The translations under genes and the position numbers were made by a program. From NCBI GenBank assembly GCA_023229795.1, contig JALNYP010000028.1, forward strand, positions 1 to 48,341: 48,341 bases of DNA, given 5' to 3'. This stretch comes from Syntrophobacterales bacterium. GTDB lineage: Bacteria > Desulfobacterota > Desulfobaccia > Desulfobaccales > 0-14-0-80-60-11. Shown piece after piece: positions 26,658-35,038 of this stretch; the first letter of the stretch is position 1, and each line of letters begins with the position of its first letter. Below the pieces are notes generated by a model. It ran no database searches. It was not told where the DNA came from and saw nothing but the letters and a program-made list of their open reading frames with translations.

Positions 26658-27539
26658 TCAAGGGCTCGCGCTTTTAAAGCGGAATCGCAGAAACTCCCGC
26701 AGGATCTTCTCGCCGTCACTCCTTTCCCACCGCCAGGGACCCTGCATCTTTTCTACTTCCCGGATTTGCCGCACCATCTCCTGCAACTCTTCCGGTTCAA
26801 TGGACAAGACGTGATCCGTACCCAGGTATTCCCGGCCCGCGAAATAGTTTTCCATTGGCGACTTCCGGTCCAAGGTAATGTGTTTTTCGATGACCTGGGC
26901 CCCCATGGCCACTGCGGCTACCGGGGCGAGAATATCAGCAGTGTGGTCGGAATATCCCACCCGATGCTGCGGGTATAATTGCTGAAGGATGCGCATCATA
27001 TTGAGACGCACATCTTCCGGGGCCAGGGCCTTAAGACCCCGCTGCTCTAACAGTGGTCCGGTGGGATATTCAGAGACACAATGCATGATAAAGAGTTCGC
27101 TAACCATGTTAAGGCTAAGAACCAGGTCGTTAACCTCATCTAAGGAGCACATCCCGGTGGATAAGAATACCCGCGGAAAGGATTCATTCACGAATTGGAG
27201 CAATCCCTTATCAGTAACAAGGGTACTGGCAATTTTCACCGAACTGAGACCAGCGTCTAAAAGCCACTGCGCGGTTTTACGGTTCGCCGGGCTAAAAAGA
27301 ATACCGATATTTTCGTGGCTGGCGCATTCAATTAAATAATTAATTTTATCCTGGTCTAAAGCAATCTTTTTAAACCAATCTCGCTCCGGATCATTATCAT
27401 TTATCTTTTCACGGTCTAAAGTCTGGAACTTTACCAAATCGCAGCCGGCCCTTTTAGCCTCGCATATCAGACGGTTGGCAATGTTGAGATCACCATTAAA
27501 ACATTCTCCGATTTCAGCAATAATGACAGTATGACGCAT
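26658..27539 (-). CDS. NeuB-like sialic/nonulosonic acid synthase without SAF domain
   Basis: A 293-aa TIM-barrel synthase of the NeuB family. It has IIAEIGECFNGD, LVKFQTLD, HCVSEYPT, GYSDHT and EKHITLDR, the usual active-site set. NeuB, LegI and PseI join phosphoenolpyruvate to an amino sugar to make a nine-carbon 2-keto acid. Typical members are about 345 aa and end in an antifreeze-like SAF domain. This one stops after the barrel, and I found no SAF-like sequence in any frame of the next 113 bases. AGGTGA precedes ATG 27539. Its partners in the operon are PseG-like, SpsF-like and DegT-type genes. Confidence 0.82.
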   Translation of the reverse strand: MRHTVIIAEIGECFNGDLNIANRLICEAKRAGCDLVKFQTLDREKINDNDPERDWFKKIALDQDKINYLIECASHENIGILFSPANRKTAQWLLDAGLSSVKIASTLVTDKGLLQFVNESFPRVFLSTGMCSLDEVNDLVLSLNMVSELFIMHCVSEYPTGPLLEQRGLKALAPEDVRLNMMRILQQLYPQHRVGYSDHTADILAPVAAVAMGAQVIEKHITLDRKSPMENYFAGREYLGTDHVLSIEPEELQEMVRQIREVEKMQGPWRWERSDGEKILREFLRFRFKSASP

Positions 27540-27575
27540 GTCACCTTTCCTTTTATTATTATCTATCTTATGCCA

Positions 27576-29066
27576 CTACTTTTTCTTTTTTGACTTGCGG
27601 TGGCCGATAGCATCAAATTTCTCTTTCATAAGATCTTTAAGAAAAAAATAAACTACAGTAATAATAGATTCATCCGATTGTTTTTCTATCTCAACCCTAT
27701 CCGCAGTGATTATAGGTTTATTCAATCTAAGTTTATATTTTTTAAAAATCCAGTTATACACGTTATCTAAAGGCAGCTTAATTAATAAATTCACCAGAGG
27801 GGCTAAAACAGGATATCTGACTAGCAATGCAAAAAATTTGTGAAACCGCACTATTAACTTTTTGTCCTGGAGCAGAAGAGGCGAGTCGGTGAATTGGTCA
27901 TTACCAATGGCGCCAAAGTCCCCGTTGAAGTATCCGTGGTAGATTGCGAATTCCGTCAGCTCCAGTTTGGGAAACGGCTGAAAAAGAGACGCCCAGGGAT
28001 AATGGGGAGCACATTTCTGGTTAATTTCGACGGTTTTCCACAAAGTGGCCATGGTCTCCCCGGGGATTCCCAGCATATTTCCGGTAGCGAAGAAAATATG
28101 ATGTTGGTGCAATAGGTTAGCAGCCGTAATGATCCCTTCTTCTGAAATATTCCTCTTCAGAACTTTATTACGTAAAAATTCATCACCGGTTTCGATGGAA
28201 AACGTAACATAATAACATCCCGACATGGAAAGCAAAGCTGCAATTTCTTCAGTAATGGTATTAGGCCGCGTATTGATAGAATACGGCAGGCCAACCTCAT
28301 TACGATAAATGGGGGCAAATTCCCTCACCCATTTTTTCGAAATACAGAAAATATCATCCACAAAAGAAACCATAGGGATGTGAAAATCTTGCTTTACCCC
28401 TTTGATCTCCTCTATCAAACTACGCACTGACCGTTTTCTTACCTGGTTACCTTTGATGCCATAAAGTTGATAAAATTTATGGTTAAAGCAATATGTACAT
28501 TTATAGGGGCATCCCCGGGAGGATAAAAACCGAATGGGCACATTTTCCAGAAGATATGGGTTGTGGAAATATCTGTCATACAGGTGCTTATTCATGAATG
28601 GCAGAGAATCCAGGTCTTCAATAAGCGGTCCAACTTCATTTTTAATAATGATCCCGTTATGCCTCACATGAAGATTAGGGATATTGACGATTTCCAGGCC
28701 TGCTGCCAGGTCCTGGGCCAGTTGCACCAGGGCCTGCTCTCCTTCCCCGATACATATGGCATCGATATCCGGATCTTCCTCAATGAGTTCCGGGAAGTAG
28801 GTAGGATGTGGTCCGCCAAAGATCGACAAAAATTTATAATGCTTTTTAAGAGTGTGATTAACGCCGGTTAACATCTTGATATCTACGGTGGCGGCCGAAT
28901 ACCCTATAATGTCAGGCTTGATTTCCCTTTTAATCCTATCAGCATAGTTGGGCTCTCCCTCAATAATAATCACCTCCGTTTCGAAACCATGCGCGTTTAA
29001 GACACTGGAAAGTCCCATAACCGCCATGTTCGATTCAAACCTTAACTGTACAAATAATATTTTCAT
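27576..29066 (-). CDS. B12-binding-domain radical SAM protein
   Basis: A 496-aa protein. The N-terminal domain (LFVQLRFESNMAVMGLSS, IIGYSAATVDI, FGGPHPTYFPE) is of the cobalamin-binding type. The radical SAM motif is SRGCPYKCTYCFNH (Cys 186, 190, 193), followed by FVDDIFCISK and FSIETGDEFL. The C-terminus is Lys-rich (SKKKK). It is the third member of this class in the locus. Neighbours are a NeuB-like synthase and a DegT aminotransferase, 36 and 49 nt away. The reaction is unknown. Confidence 0.82.
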   Translation of the reverse strand: MKILFVQLRFESNMAVMGLSSVLNAHGFETEVIIIEGEPNYADRIKREIKPDIIGYSAATVDIKMLTGVNHTLKKHYKFLSIFGGPHPTYFPELIEEDPDIDAICIGEGEQALVQLAQDLAAGLEIVNIPNLHVRHNGIIIKNEVGPLIEDLDSLPFMNKHLYDRYFHNPYLLENVPIRFLSSRGCPYKCTYCFNHKFYQLYGIKGNQVRKRSVRSLIEEIKGVKQDFHIPMVSFVDDIFCISKKWVREFAPIYRNEVGLPYSINTRPNTITEEIAALLSMSGCYYVTFSIETGDEFLRNKVLKRNISEEGIITAANLLHQHHIFFATGNMLGIPGETMATLWKTVEINQKCAPHYPWASLFQPFPKLELTEFAIYHGYFNGDFGAIGNDQFTDSPLLLQDKKLIVRFHKFFALLVRYPVLAPLVNLLIKLPLDNVYNWIFKKYKLRLNKPIITADRVEIEKQSDESIITVVYFFLKDLMKEKFDAIGHRKSKKKK

Positions 29067-29115
29067 GAGTCCTGCTTGGGCTATAGATGATTAGTTCGGT
29101 TCAAACTAACTCTCT

Positions 29116-30258
29116 TTACGCCTTATCCCTTTGCTCTTCCAGATCTTCCAGTTCCGTCAGCAAGCATTCAAAGGCATATTCGGCATCATCCTTGGTCAAG
29201 GCCGCATGGAGGGGGAGGGTCACTTGCCTGGATAAAGTCGCTTCCGCCACCGGAAATAACCCTAGATGATATCCATAATTTTTTTGATACACCGGCTGCA
29301 GATGACAAGTAGGCCAGTAAACCGATTCCAATTCATAGCCTTTCTTTTCAAAGAAATTCCTTTTCAAGTTCCCGACATCAATATTGGTAGTTATCTGCAC
29401 GGGATATTTATAATAGGCATGTCGGGAGTCTGCATGCAGAAGGTATTTCTCCATTAACCCAGTCGAATTAACCCAGCCATCATAATAGGCGGCAATCTCC
29501 CGCCTCTTCAACAGAAAATATTCCATATTCTCCAACTGGTTCAACCCCATACAACTTCTAATCTCATCTAAAAACCAATCGTTTCCGATGTTGGTGATAT
29601 CCGTGAGCCCCTTTCCGGCCCCATGGATTCGCAGGCTTCGAGCGTAATCCCGTAAATCACCATCATTGGTGACGATCATGCCGCCAGTGCCAGTAGTAAT
29701 AATCTTGGTGGGATAGAAGGAAAAGCACCCCGCCATTCCGAAGGCGCCGGCCATCTTACCGCGGTGCGAGGCTCCCGTGGCATGAGCGCAGTCTTCGATC
29801 AGGGGAATGGCATGGGTTTCACAGATGGCTTTAATCTCTTCAACTTCCGGGGGAATATAACCGGCGATATGGACGACAATGACAGCTCGAGTCTTAGGGG
29901 AGATCAGCCGCCTCACCTCGCCAGGATCCAAGAAGTAAGTTCCTGGTTTGATATCCGCCAGCACCGGGGTTGCTCCGGCAAAAAGCGCGGCGTTGGGAGT
30001 GGCTATGAAGGTGTTGGTGGGAATGATGACCTCGCCATCGGCCACGCCGATATACTTCAAGACTATTTCTAACGCGGTTGTACAGGAATTCACTGATACG
30101 GCATAAGCACGCCGGGAAAAATCGGCAAATTGCTCTTCGAATTCTTCAGTAAACTTCCCATTCATGAGCCTGCCGCTGGCCAACACCGATTTAAGGCGCT
30201 GTAACAGCACTTCCGGTTCAGGGAAGAGAGGCCGGGCTACTTGTAGTTCTCTTCTCAT
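29116..30258 (-). CDS. DegT/DnrJ/EryC1/StrS-family PLP aminotransferase
   Basis: A 380-aa sugar aminotransferase. It shows VNSCTTALEI, PTNTFIATPNA, LIEDCAHATGA and SFYPTKIITTGTGGM, with the PLP lysine at residue 185. The Ser/Tyr-Pro-Thr-Lys context is typical of enzymes that aminate nucleotide-linked 4-keto sugars. It overlaps the SDR epimerase gene by 4 nt and is followed by a B12/radical SAM gene. With the PseG-like and NeuB-like genes it may supply the amino group of a nonulosonic acid. Confidence 0.87.
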   Translation of the reverse strand: MRRELQVARPLFPEPEVLLQRLKSVLASGRLMNGKFTEEFEEQFADFSRRAYAVSVNSCTTALEIVLKYIGVADGEVIIPTNTFIATPNAALFAGATPVLADIKPGTYFLDPGEVRRLISPKTRAVIVVHIAGYIPPEVEEIKAICETHAIPLIEDCAHATGASHRGKMAGAFGMAGCFSFYPTKIITTGTGGMIVTNDGDLRDYARSLRIHGAGKGLTDITNIGNDWFLDEIRSCMGLNQLENMEYFLLKRREIAAYYDGWVNSTGLMEKYLLHADSRHAYYKYPVQITTNIDVGNLKRNFFEKKGYELESVYWPTCHLQPVYQKNYGYHLGLFPVAEATLSRQVTLPLHAALTKDDAEYAFECLLTELEDLEEQRDKA

Positions 30259-31184
30259 GCAGTCCTCGTTGCCAGCAGTTCTTGGGCAAATTGCTCCAGG
30301 GATATCGACAGAGGCGTGGGGACAAATTCTATATATTTCTGCAGTTTCTCAATGCTCACCCACCGATCTGCAAAGCTTATGGCATCGTCTTCCGGATGAC
30401 CTAATTCGATCTTCCCCCTCTGTGAAGTAAGTTTCTCCGAGATGTGGTTTACCTGTTCAGCCAATTGATAAATCGTTACCGGCCTTCCGCTCCCCACATT
30501 AATAGTGTTATTATCAGATCCCTTTTTTATAATTTTTTCAAAGACCTCGCCCACATCATCGATACTCACCAGATCAAGGCAATGTGCACCCTGGTTTTTC
30601 AGAGTTATCGTCTCCCCCCGAAACGCTCTTTTCAGAAAGAGTGAAGTAACTTCCTCAAAACGCCTCCCGCGCCCATAACCGAAGACGTTAGTCAGCCTGA
30701 CAATAGTGTAGGGAAGGCCGGACGTCCGGATTAATTGTTCACCTAACGCCTTGGACCACCCATAGACTTCCGAAGGCATAATAGTCATATCTTCGTGATA
30801 GGGTAAAGGCGCTTTGTGCCCGTAAACCCAATAAGTCGAGGCGAAAATAATCTTAAGAGAATTATTTTGATTGAGACTAAGTAGTTGTTGCAAAAAAAGG
30901 ATATTCGCATCAATAACCTTGTTCAACTCTTGGGCGCACTGATTGTATCCCTTTACCCCCGCCAAATAAACCATGGTATCCGATTCCACCAAGGCGCGGG
31001 CTAGCCGGGCATCGTCATCGACTCCCCGGCGCATAGTGTGGATATTAGGCAGGCAGACCCCGTCTGAGTTTTGGCCTACGATAGCCTTGATCCGGTACCC
31101 GGCTTCTCTCAGGCGGTAAATGAGGCTGGTACCGATATAGCCATTCGCCCCGGTGACCAGAATATTTTTGGGCGCCGTTTTCAT
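30255..31184 (-). CDS. NAD-dependent epimerase/dehydratase (GalE-like SDR)
   Basis: A 309-aa extended SDR. It has VTGANGYIGTSLI at residues 10-22, FASTYWVYG and the catalytic pattern YGWSK, then VFGYGRGRR. It could act as a C4-epimerase, dehydratase or reductase on a nucleotide sugar feeding the DegT aminotransferase it overlaps. No dedicated LegB/PseB dehydratase is present in this module, so this gene is the best candidate for that step. The sequence alone does not decide. Confidence 0.8.
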   Translation of the reverse strand: MKTAPKNILVTGANGYIGTSLIYRLREAGYRIKAIVGQNSDGVCLPNIHTMRRGVDDDARLARALVESDTMVYLAGVKGYNQCAQELNKVIDANILFLQQLLSLNQNNSLKIIFASTYWVYGHKAPLPYHEDMTIMPSEVYGWSKALGEQLIRTSGLPYTIVRLTNVFGYGRGRRFEEVTSLFLKRAFRGETITLKNQGAHCLDLVSIDDVGEVFEKIIKKGSDNNTINVGSGRPVTIYQLAEQVNHISEKLTSQRGKIELGHPEDDAISFADRWVSIEKLQKYIEFVPTPLSISLEQFAQELLATRTA

Positions 31185-32242
31185 CTAGTATACAATTTCA
31201 CCAATTCCGCCGCCACAGAGGAACCCTGATGGTTGCCGAACAAATTTTGCCCATTAATTTGGAGATCTTGTCGTAGTGGATAATTGGCGGCCAATTTCCG
31301 AACCGCTCCCAGGATATCCCTTTCTGCGAGTTCGTCCCCGATGCCCAGGTTAATAACCGCTCCCTGGCGCTCAAAAGCTCTGGCCACCTCATCATGCAGA
31401 AGATGGTGGCTAATAACGATAGTGGGAACCCCGATATAAAGCAGTTCATACAGGGTGTTGCCAGCAGCCGAAATCGCCATGTCCGAGGCTTGCATCAAAC
31501 TGTACAGGGTATTTAGAGGAAGATTGTCGAAGAATATTACTTGATTTTTAAGGTGACTGCTCATTTTCTCTAGCTCATCCCGATGTCTCTCCTGTACATG
31601 GCCTCCCAGCACGAACCAGAATTTCTGAGGCAGGTTCTCTTGTTCAACGGCTTGCAAAATCTTTAAATTTAACCCATACGGGTCACTACCGCCCTGGCTG
31701 ACCAAGATAGTATCCACATCTTGACCAAGGTGGTGTTTTTGGGTTCCCCGAATAGCTTCGTCCCAAAAAAAGTATCGGGGCCCAATTAAATACTTGGTCT
31801 CATAAGTGGTGGCCATCTGATAAGAAGTTGGGTGTTGCGTTACGGAGAAGTTAACTACAACAGTCGCCGGTAGCTCTTTATGCTCATTATTGTCCAATAT
31901 AACGCAGGTGCTCGTTAACCTGTTATACAAATATCCATAATATTCTTCAGAGCGGTTGAGTAAATCGATCACCAGATGACTAATGTTTTGCTGACTGAGA
32001 ACAGTAATGATTTCTTCCAGCTCGGCTTCTTCCGAAATGCCGTCAGAAATAAAATGAATATTATTAATTTTAACTTCCCTGAACCTATTAATGGCAAAAT
32101 CATTATTGTTGGTTAACACTACTGGCTCAATCTCAAGACACCTCGTTAATTGAGTAATCAGAGAGATGGTTTCCATGACGTGCCCGGTGCCGATGGTGTC
32201 ACCAGCATCTACTCTAAAGCCGATGCGCAATATCTCATTCAT
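31181..32242 (-). CDS. PseG-like nucleotide-sugar hydrolase
   Basis: A 353-aa GT-B-fold protein. The N-terminus has GFRVDAGDTIGTGHVM, which matches the PseG pattern, with the catalytic His at residue 21. The C-terminal half has VSQGGSDPYG and AISAAGNTLYELLYIGVPTIVI, typical of PseG and MurG-like proteins. PseG cleaves the nucleotide from a 2,4-diacetamido sugar before the NeuB/PseI condensation. That matches the presence of a NeuB-like gene in the same operon. Overlaps with both neighbours (4 and 8 nt) indicate coupling. Confidence 0.82.
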   Translation of the reverse strand: MNEILRIGFRVDAGDTIGTGHVMETISLITQLTRCLEIEPVVLTNNNDFAINRFREVKINNIHFISDGISEEAELEEIITVLSQQNISHLVIDLLNRSEEYYGYLYNRLTSTCVILDNNEHKELPATVVVNFSVTQHPTSYQMATTYETKYLIGPRYFFWDEAIRGTQKHHLGQDVDTILVSQGGSDPYGLNLKILQAVEQENLPQKFWFVLGGHVQERHRDELEKMSSHLKNQVIFFDNLPLNTLYSLMQASDMAISAAGNTLYELLYIGVPTIVISHHLLHDEVARAFERQGAVINLGIGDELAERDILGAVRKLAANYPLRQDLQINGQNLFGNHQGSSVAAELVKLYTR

Positions 32243-33326
32243 TGAGAGACGAATCCATCTCCTTCACATCGATGCCCTGATGGATATAGCGCGCCACCTT
32301 CACTACCCGGTCTCCTAGAATAATTTCTTCCTCTTCGGTGAGACCGCCATCCGAACAGGTGCGGCAGGGTTTGGTCACGAGTCTTTTCCCATGTCTCATT
32401 AACCGCCTCAGTTCCTGGAACGGCTGATCCTGCCAAATGGCTTTTAAGCTTTTCTCGTTGATGTCGCCTAAAATATTGCCTTCCAGATAATCCCCATAAC
32501 ATTGGACCACTTTGCCATCCCAGGAAATACACATTCGCTGCCAGGGAGAGGGGCAGATGTAATTGGGGTCGTGAATATAGTCCTTCTCCGCAATTGACCT
32601 TTTCTGGTCGGCAATGATATTGACCCGGTCGGCGACGCCATGCCAAAGTCTCAAGAAGTCCTCCTCTTTCCCTTGTATGGCGGAACGTACCGACTGGATG
32701 CGAATCAGGGGCTTCCGCCTTTGCCTGCGGTCCCGATATGCCCTGAAATATCTGATTTTCTCCAGGGTCTCCTCAAAAATCGCCGGCTTCCTGATCCGGT
32801 TGTAGATCTCGCCCATGCCGTCAAACGAGATACTGATCCAATCCAGGCCGCTGTCAAGCAATGCTTCGGTTAATCCCGGGTTCAGCCGCTCGCCATTTGA
32901 TAAAAAGGCCACATCTCTGATCCCCTGTTGCTTGGCATAGGCAATCATTTCTACGATGCGAGGATTTAACAGCGGCTCCCCCCGCCAGCTCAGTTTAATG
33001 GAATGTAAAGGCTCTTTTCGGCAATCCTCAATAATCTTTTTGTAAAGCTCGAAGTCCATCAACCCGGCGTGAAAAATCCCGCTCTTAATCATCTCTACGG
33101 ACTTGCACATGGGGCAGCGCATCTGGCAGGCGCTGGACGCCTCTACCTCAAGGTGGGTTGGAAAACTCGGCACCAGGAAGAATTTGGGGAAATAGTGCCA
33201 TTTAATGCGGTCAGTCACATGCGAGAGAATATGCCCCTGCCGGAGAAAATATCGGAGATTTTCCCACCTGGTGCTGATGGAAAAATAATCGTGGTTAATC
33301 TTGACCTTGCCTCTTTGCCCGGCCAT
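32235..33326 (-). CDS. Radical SAM/SPASM protein
   Basis: A 363-aa protein. The radical SAM motif is SACQMRCPMCKS (Cys 67, 71, 74), followed by SWRGEPLLNP and SISFDGMGE. The C-terminal part has SPWQRMCISWDGKVVQCYGD, GNILGD and CRTCSDGG, which indicate an SPASM domain with auxiliary Fe-S clusters. No cobalamin domain is present. Such proteins modify peptides or small molecules, including sugars in some glycan loci. The start is one base after the frameshifted methyltransferase stop. Confidence 0.83.
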   Translation of the reverse strand: MAGQRGKVKINHDYFSISTRWENLRYFLRQGHILSHVTDRIKWHYFPKFFLVPSFPTHLEVEASSACQMRCPMCKSVEMIKSGIFHAGLMDFELYKKIIEDCRKEPLHSIKLSWRGEPLLNPRIVEMIAYAKQQGIRDVAFLSNGERLNPGLTEALLDSGLDWISISFDGMGEIYNRIRKPAIFEETLEKIRYFRAYRDRRQRRKPLIRIQSVRSAIQGKEEDFLRLWHGVADRVNIIADQKRSIAEKDYIHDPNYICPSPWQRMCISWDGKVVQCYGDYLEGNILGDINEKSLKAIWQDQPFQELRRLMRHGKRLVTKPCRTCSDGGLTEEEEIILGDRVVKVARYIHQGIDVKEMDSSLNE

Positions 33327-33327
33327 T

Positions 33328-33991
33328 TTATCTGTTACCCTTATACTTCCCTAGTAGATGCACCAACGGCCTGCCGTTATAATTCCAATCCCATTCCACA
33401 CAGTAATGTATCGGCTTTACAAATTCACAAAGGATCTCTTTGAGTCTCTCAGGACTGCCAATCACGTCTTGAAAGACCCATTGGTCCGCTTCCGGAAACG
33501 ACTGGGACACGTAGAGAAAGCCGTCCCCTCGAATCATATCCCTGATATTCTTCATGAAATCTGCTAATTTATGACAGATATACCACAAGAGCTCTTTGAT
33601 TACTACCAAGTCAAATTGTTCTCCCGGCAACGGTCTCTCCCGGGTCAAGTCACCTGTAACAAAGTGCAGGTGGGGGAACAAGGTCCTTGCCTTAGTCACA
33701 GCCGTAGGCGAAATATCGATACCCGTAACCCGCACGATATTTCCCTTACTACATAATTCCTGTGCCAGGCGGTTAGTGAAGAACCCTAAACCGCACGCAG
33801 CCTACTTCACAGATGGAGTTATAGCGGTATTGCCGCAAGATGGCCAGATCGATATCGGAAAAGACCGAGTATGATGTCTTGTCTTGATGCCAGGGAACAT
33901 CGGTGCTGTGGCGATACATCCCCTCAAAATTCCCCAAGAACTTGCCGTTCTTGAAAACATAATCATGGTAGTCATTGGAAAATTTATCCAT
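33328..33991 (-). pseudogene. Class I SAM methyltransferase broken by a 4-bp tandem duplication
   Basis: The reading frame begins at ATG 33991, overlapping the aminotransferase stop by 8 nt, and reads through NSICEVGC. At 33792-33799 the 4-base unit CGCA (TGCG on the coding strand) occurs twice in tandem. That puts the frame out in the middle of SAM-binding motif I. Removing one copy gives GCGLGFFTNRLAQEL and a continuous protein of about 219 aa, with VTGIDISPTA, FVTGDLT and FDLVVIKELLWYI. The lesion is therefore a simple slip event and could be reversible. An intact product would methylate a small molecule or sugar. Confidence 0.88.
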
Positions 33992-35024
33992 CTTCCAGCA
34001 AGACCTCGCGAAGCTCTGCTACTTCTTTCTGCGCATGTTCCCAACCATAATAGATGGGGGGGCATTGATGATGTGCGGCAATCCAATAACTGTTAGGCAC
34101 GTCGGCCTCGACACCCTCGATCACGGGGCCTAAATCGCCCAGCCCGAAAACCTGTCCGGTCTGCATCTTGAGCTGGGGATAGTCGAACACGATGTATTTA
34201 TAATACCCCGAAATCATGCCCGGGGGAAACTTCAGGCGATTGGCAAAAATCCGATCATATTTGGCGGCCAAGGCCCGTTTTTCCGCTAAAATCAAAGGGA
34301 GCCGCTTGAGTTGAATAATCCCCAGGGCTGCGGTAACTTCATTCATCCGATAGTTGAAGCCGGATTTCAGAGGATAGGTGACTTTGCCGTTGACGATCTC
34401 TTTGCCATAATTGCGGTAGCGCTCCAGCCACTCCAAGAACCCGGCATCGCGACTCACCACCATGCCCCCTTCCCCTAGGGGCATGGTCTTGGTGGCATAA
34501 AAAGAATAAGCCCCGGCAAACCCGTAGTGTCCCCCGGTCTTGCCATGCCACCAGCCACCATGCACATGGGCGCAGTCTTCAATTAAGTGGATGCCCCGGT
34601 CCCGGCAGAAGTCCGCGATGTCTTCAATCTGAAAGGCGATGTGCCCCCCGATATGGACCACGATTACAGCTTTAGTTCGGGATGTTACTTTGCGCTTCAG
34701 GTCTTCCAGGCTGAGACAGAGATCCTCCCGGTTGCAGTCGGCATAGATCACCCACGCTCCGGCCTTTTTTGCCGCCTGAGCTGTGGCCCAGAAGGTATTG
34801 GCCGGGACTACCACGTCCTGGTCCCGAACATCCAAGTAGTCCAGAATCGCCAGCAGCCCGGTGCCCCCATTGGCTACCGCCCGGGCTGGTACTCCCGCGT
34901 AGGCGCCGAATTCTGCCTCGAACTCCTGTAGCATCCGGCCATCGGACCAAAAATTGGAGTCAAAGACCTCTTCCAGCAATTGAAAATAGCGGCGGCGATA
35001 CTCCGGTTCAAAGGGGATGCGCAT
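33984..35024 (-). CDS. DegT/DnrJ/EryC1/StrS-family PLP aminotransferase
   Basis: A 346-aa sugar aminotransferase. It has VANGGTGLLAIL, VPANTFWATAQA, LIEDCAHVHGG and SFYATKTMPLGEGGM, with the PLP lysine at residue 179. It is a little shorter than usual (370-390 aa). It sits 14 nt behind the fusion gene and in front of the broken methyltransferase gene. It is the second DegT-type enzyme of this module, so two amino groups (as in 2,4-diamino sugars) might be added, but that is inference. Confidence 0.85.
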   Translation of the reverse strand: MRIPFEPEYRRRYFQLLEEVFDSNFWSDGRMLQEFEAEFGAYAGVPARAVANGGTGLLAILDYLDVRDQDVVVPANTFWATAQAAKKAGAWVIYADCNREDLCLSLEDLKRKVTSRTKAVIVVHIGGHIAFQIEDIADFCRDRGIHLIEDCAHVHGGWWHGKTGGHYGFAGAYSFYATKTMPLGEGGMVVSRDAGFLEWLERYRNYGKEIVNGKVTYPLKSGFNYRMNEVTAALGIIQLKRLPLILAEKRALAAKYDRIFANRLKFPPGMISGYYKYIVFDYPQLKMQTGQVFGLGDLGPVIEGVEADVPNSYWIAAHHQCPPIYYGWEHAQKEVAELREVLLEDG

Positions 35025-35038
35025 AGATGGTTCCCCTC

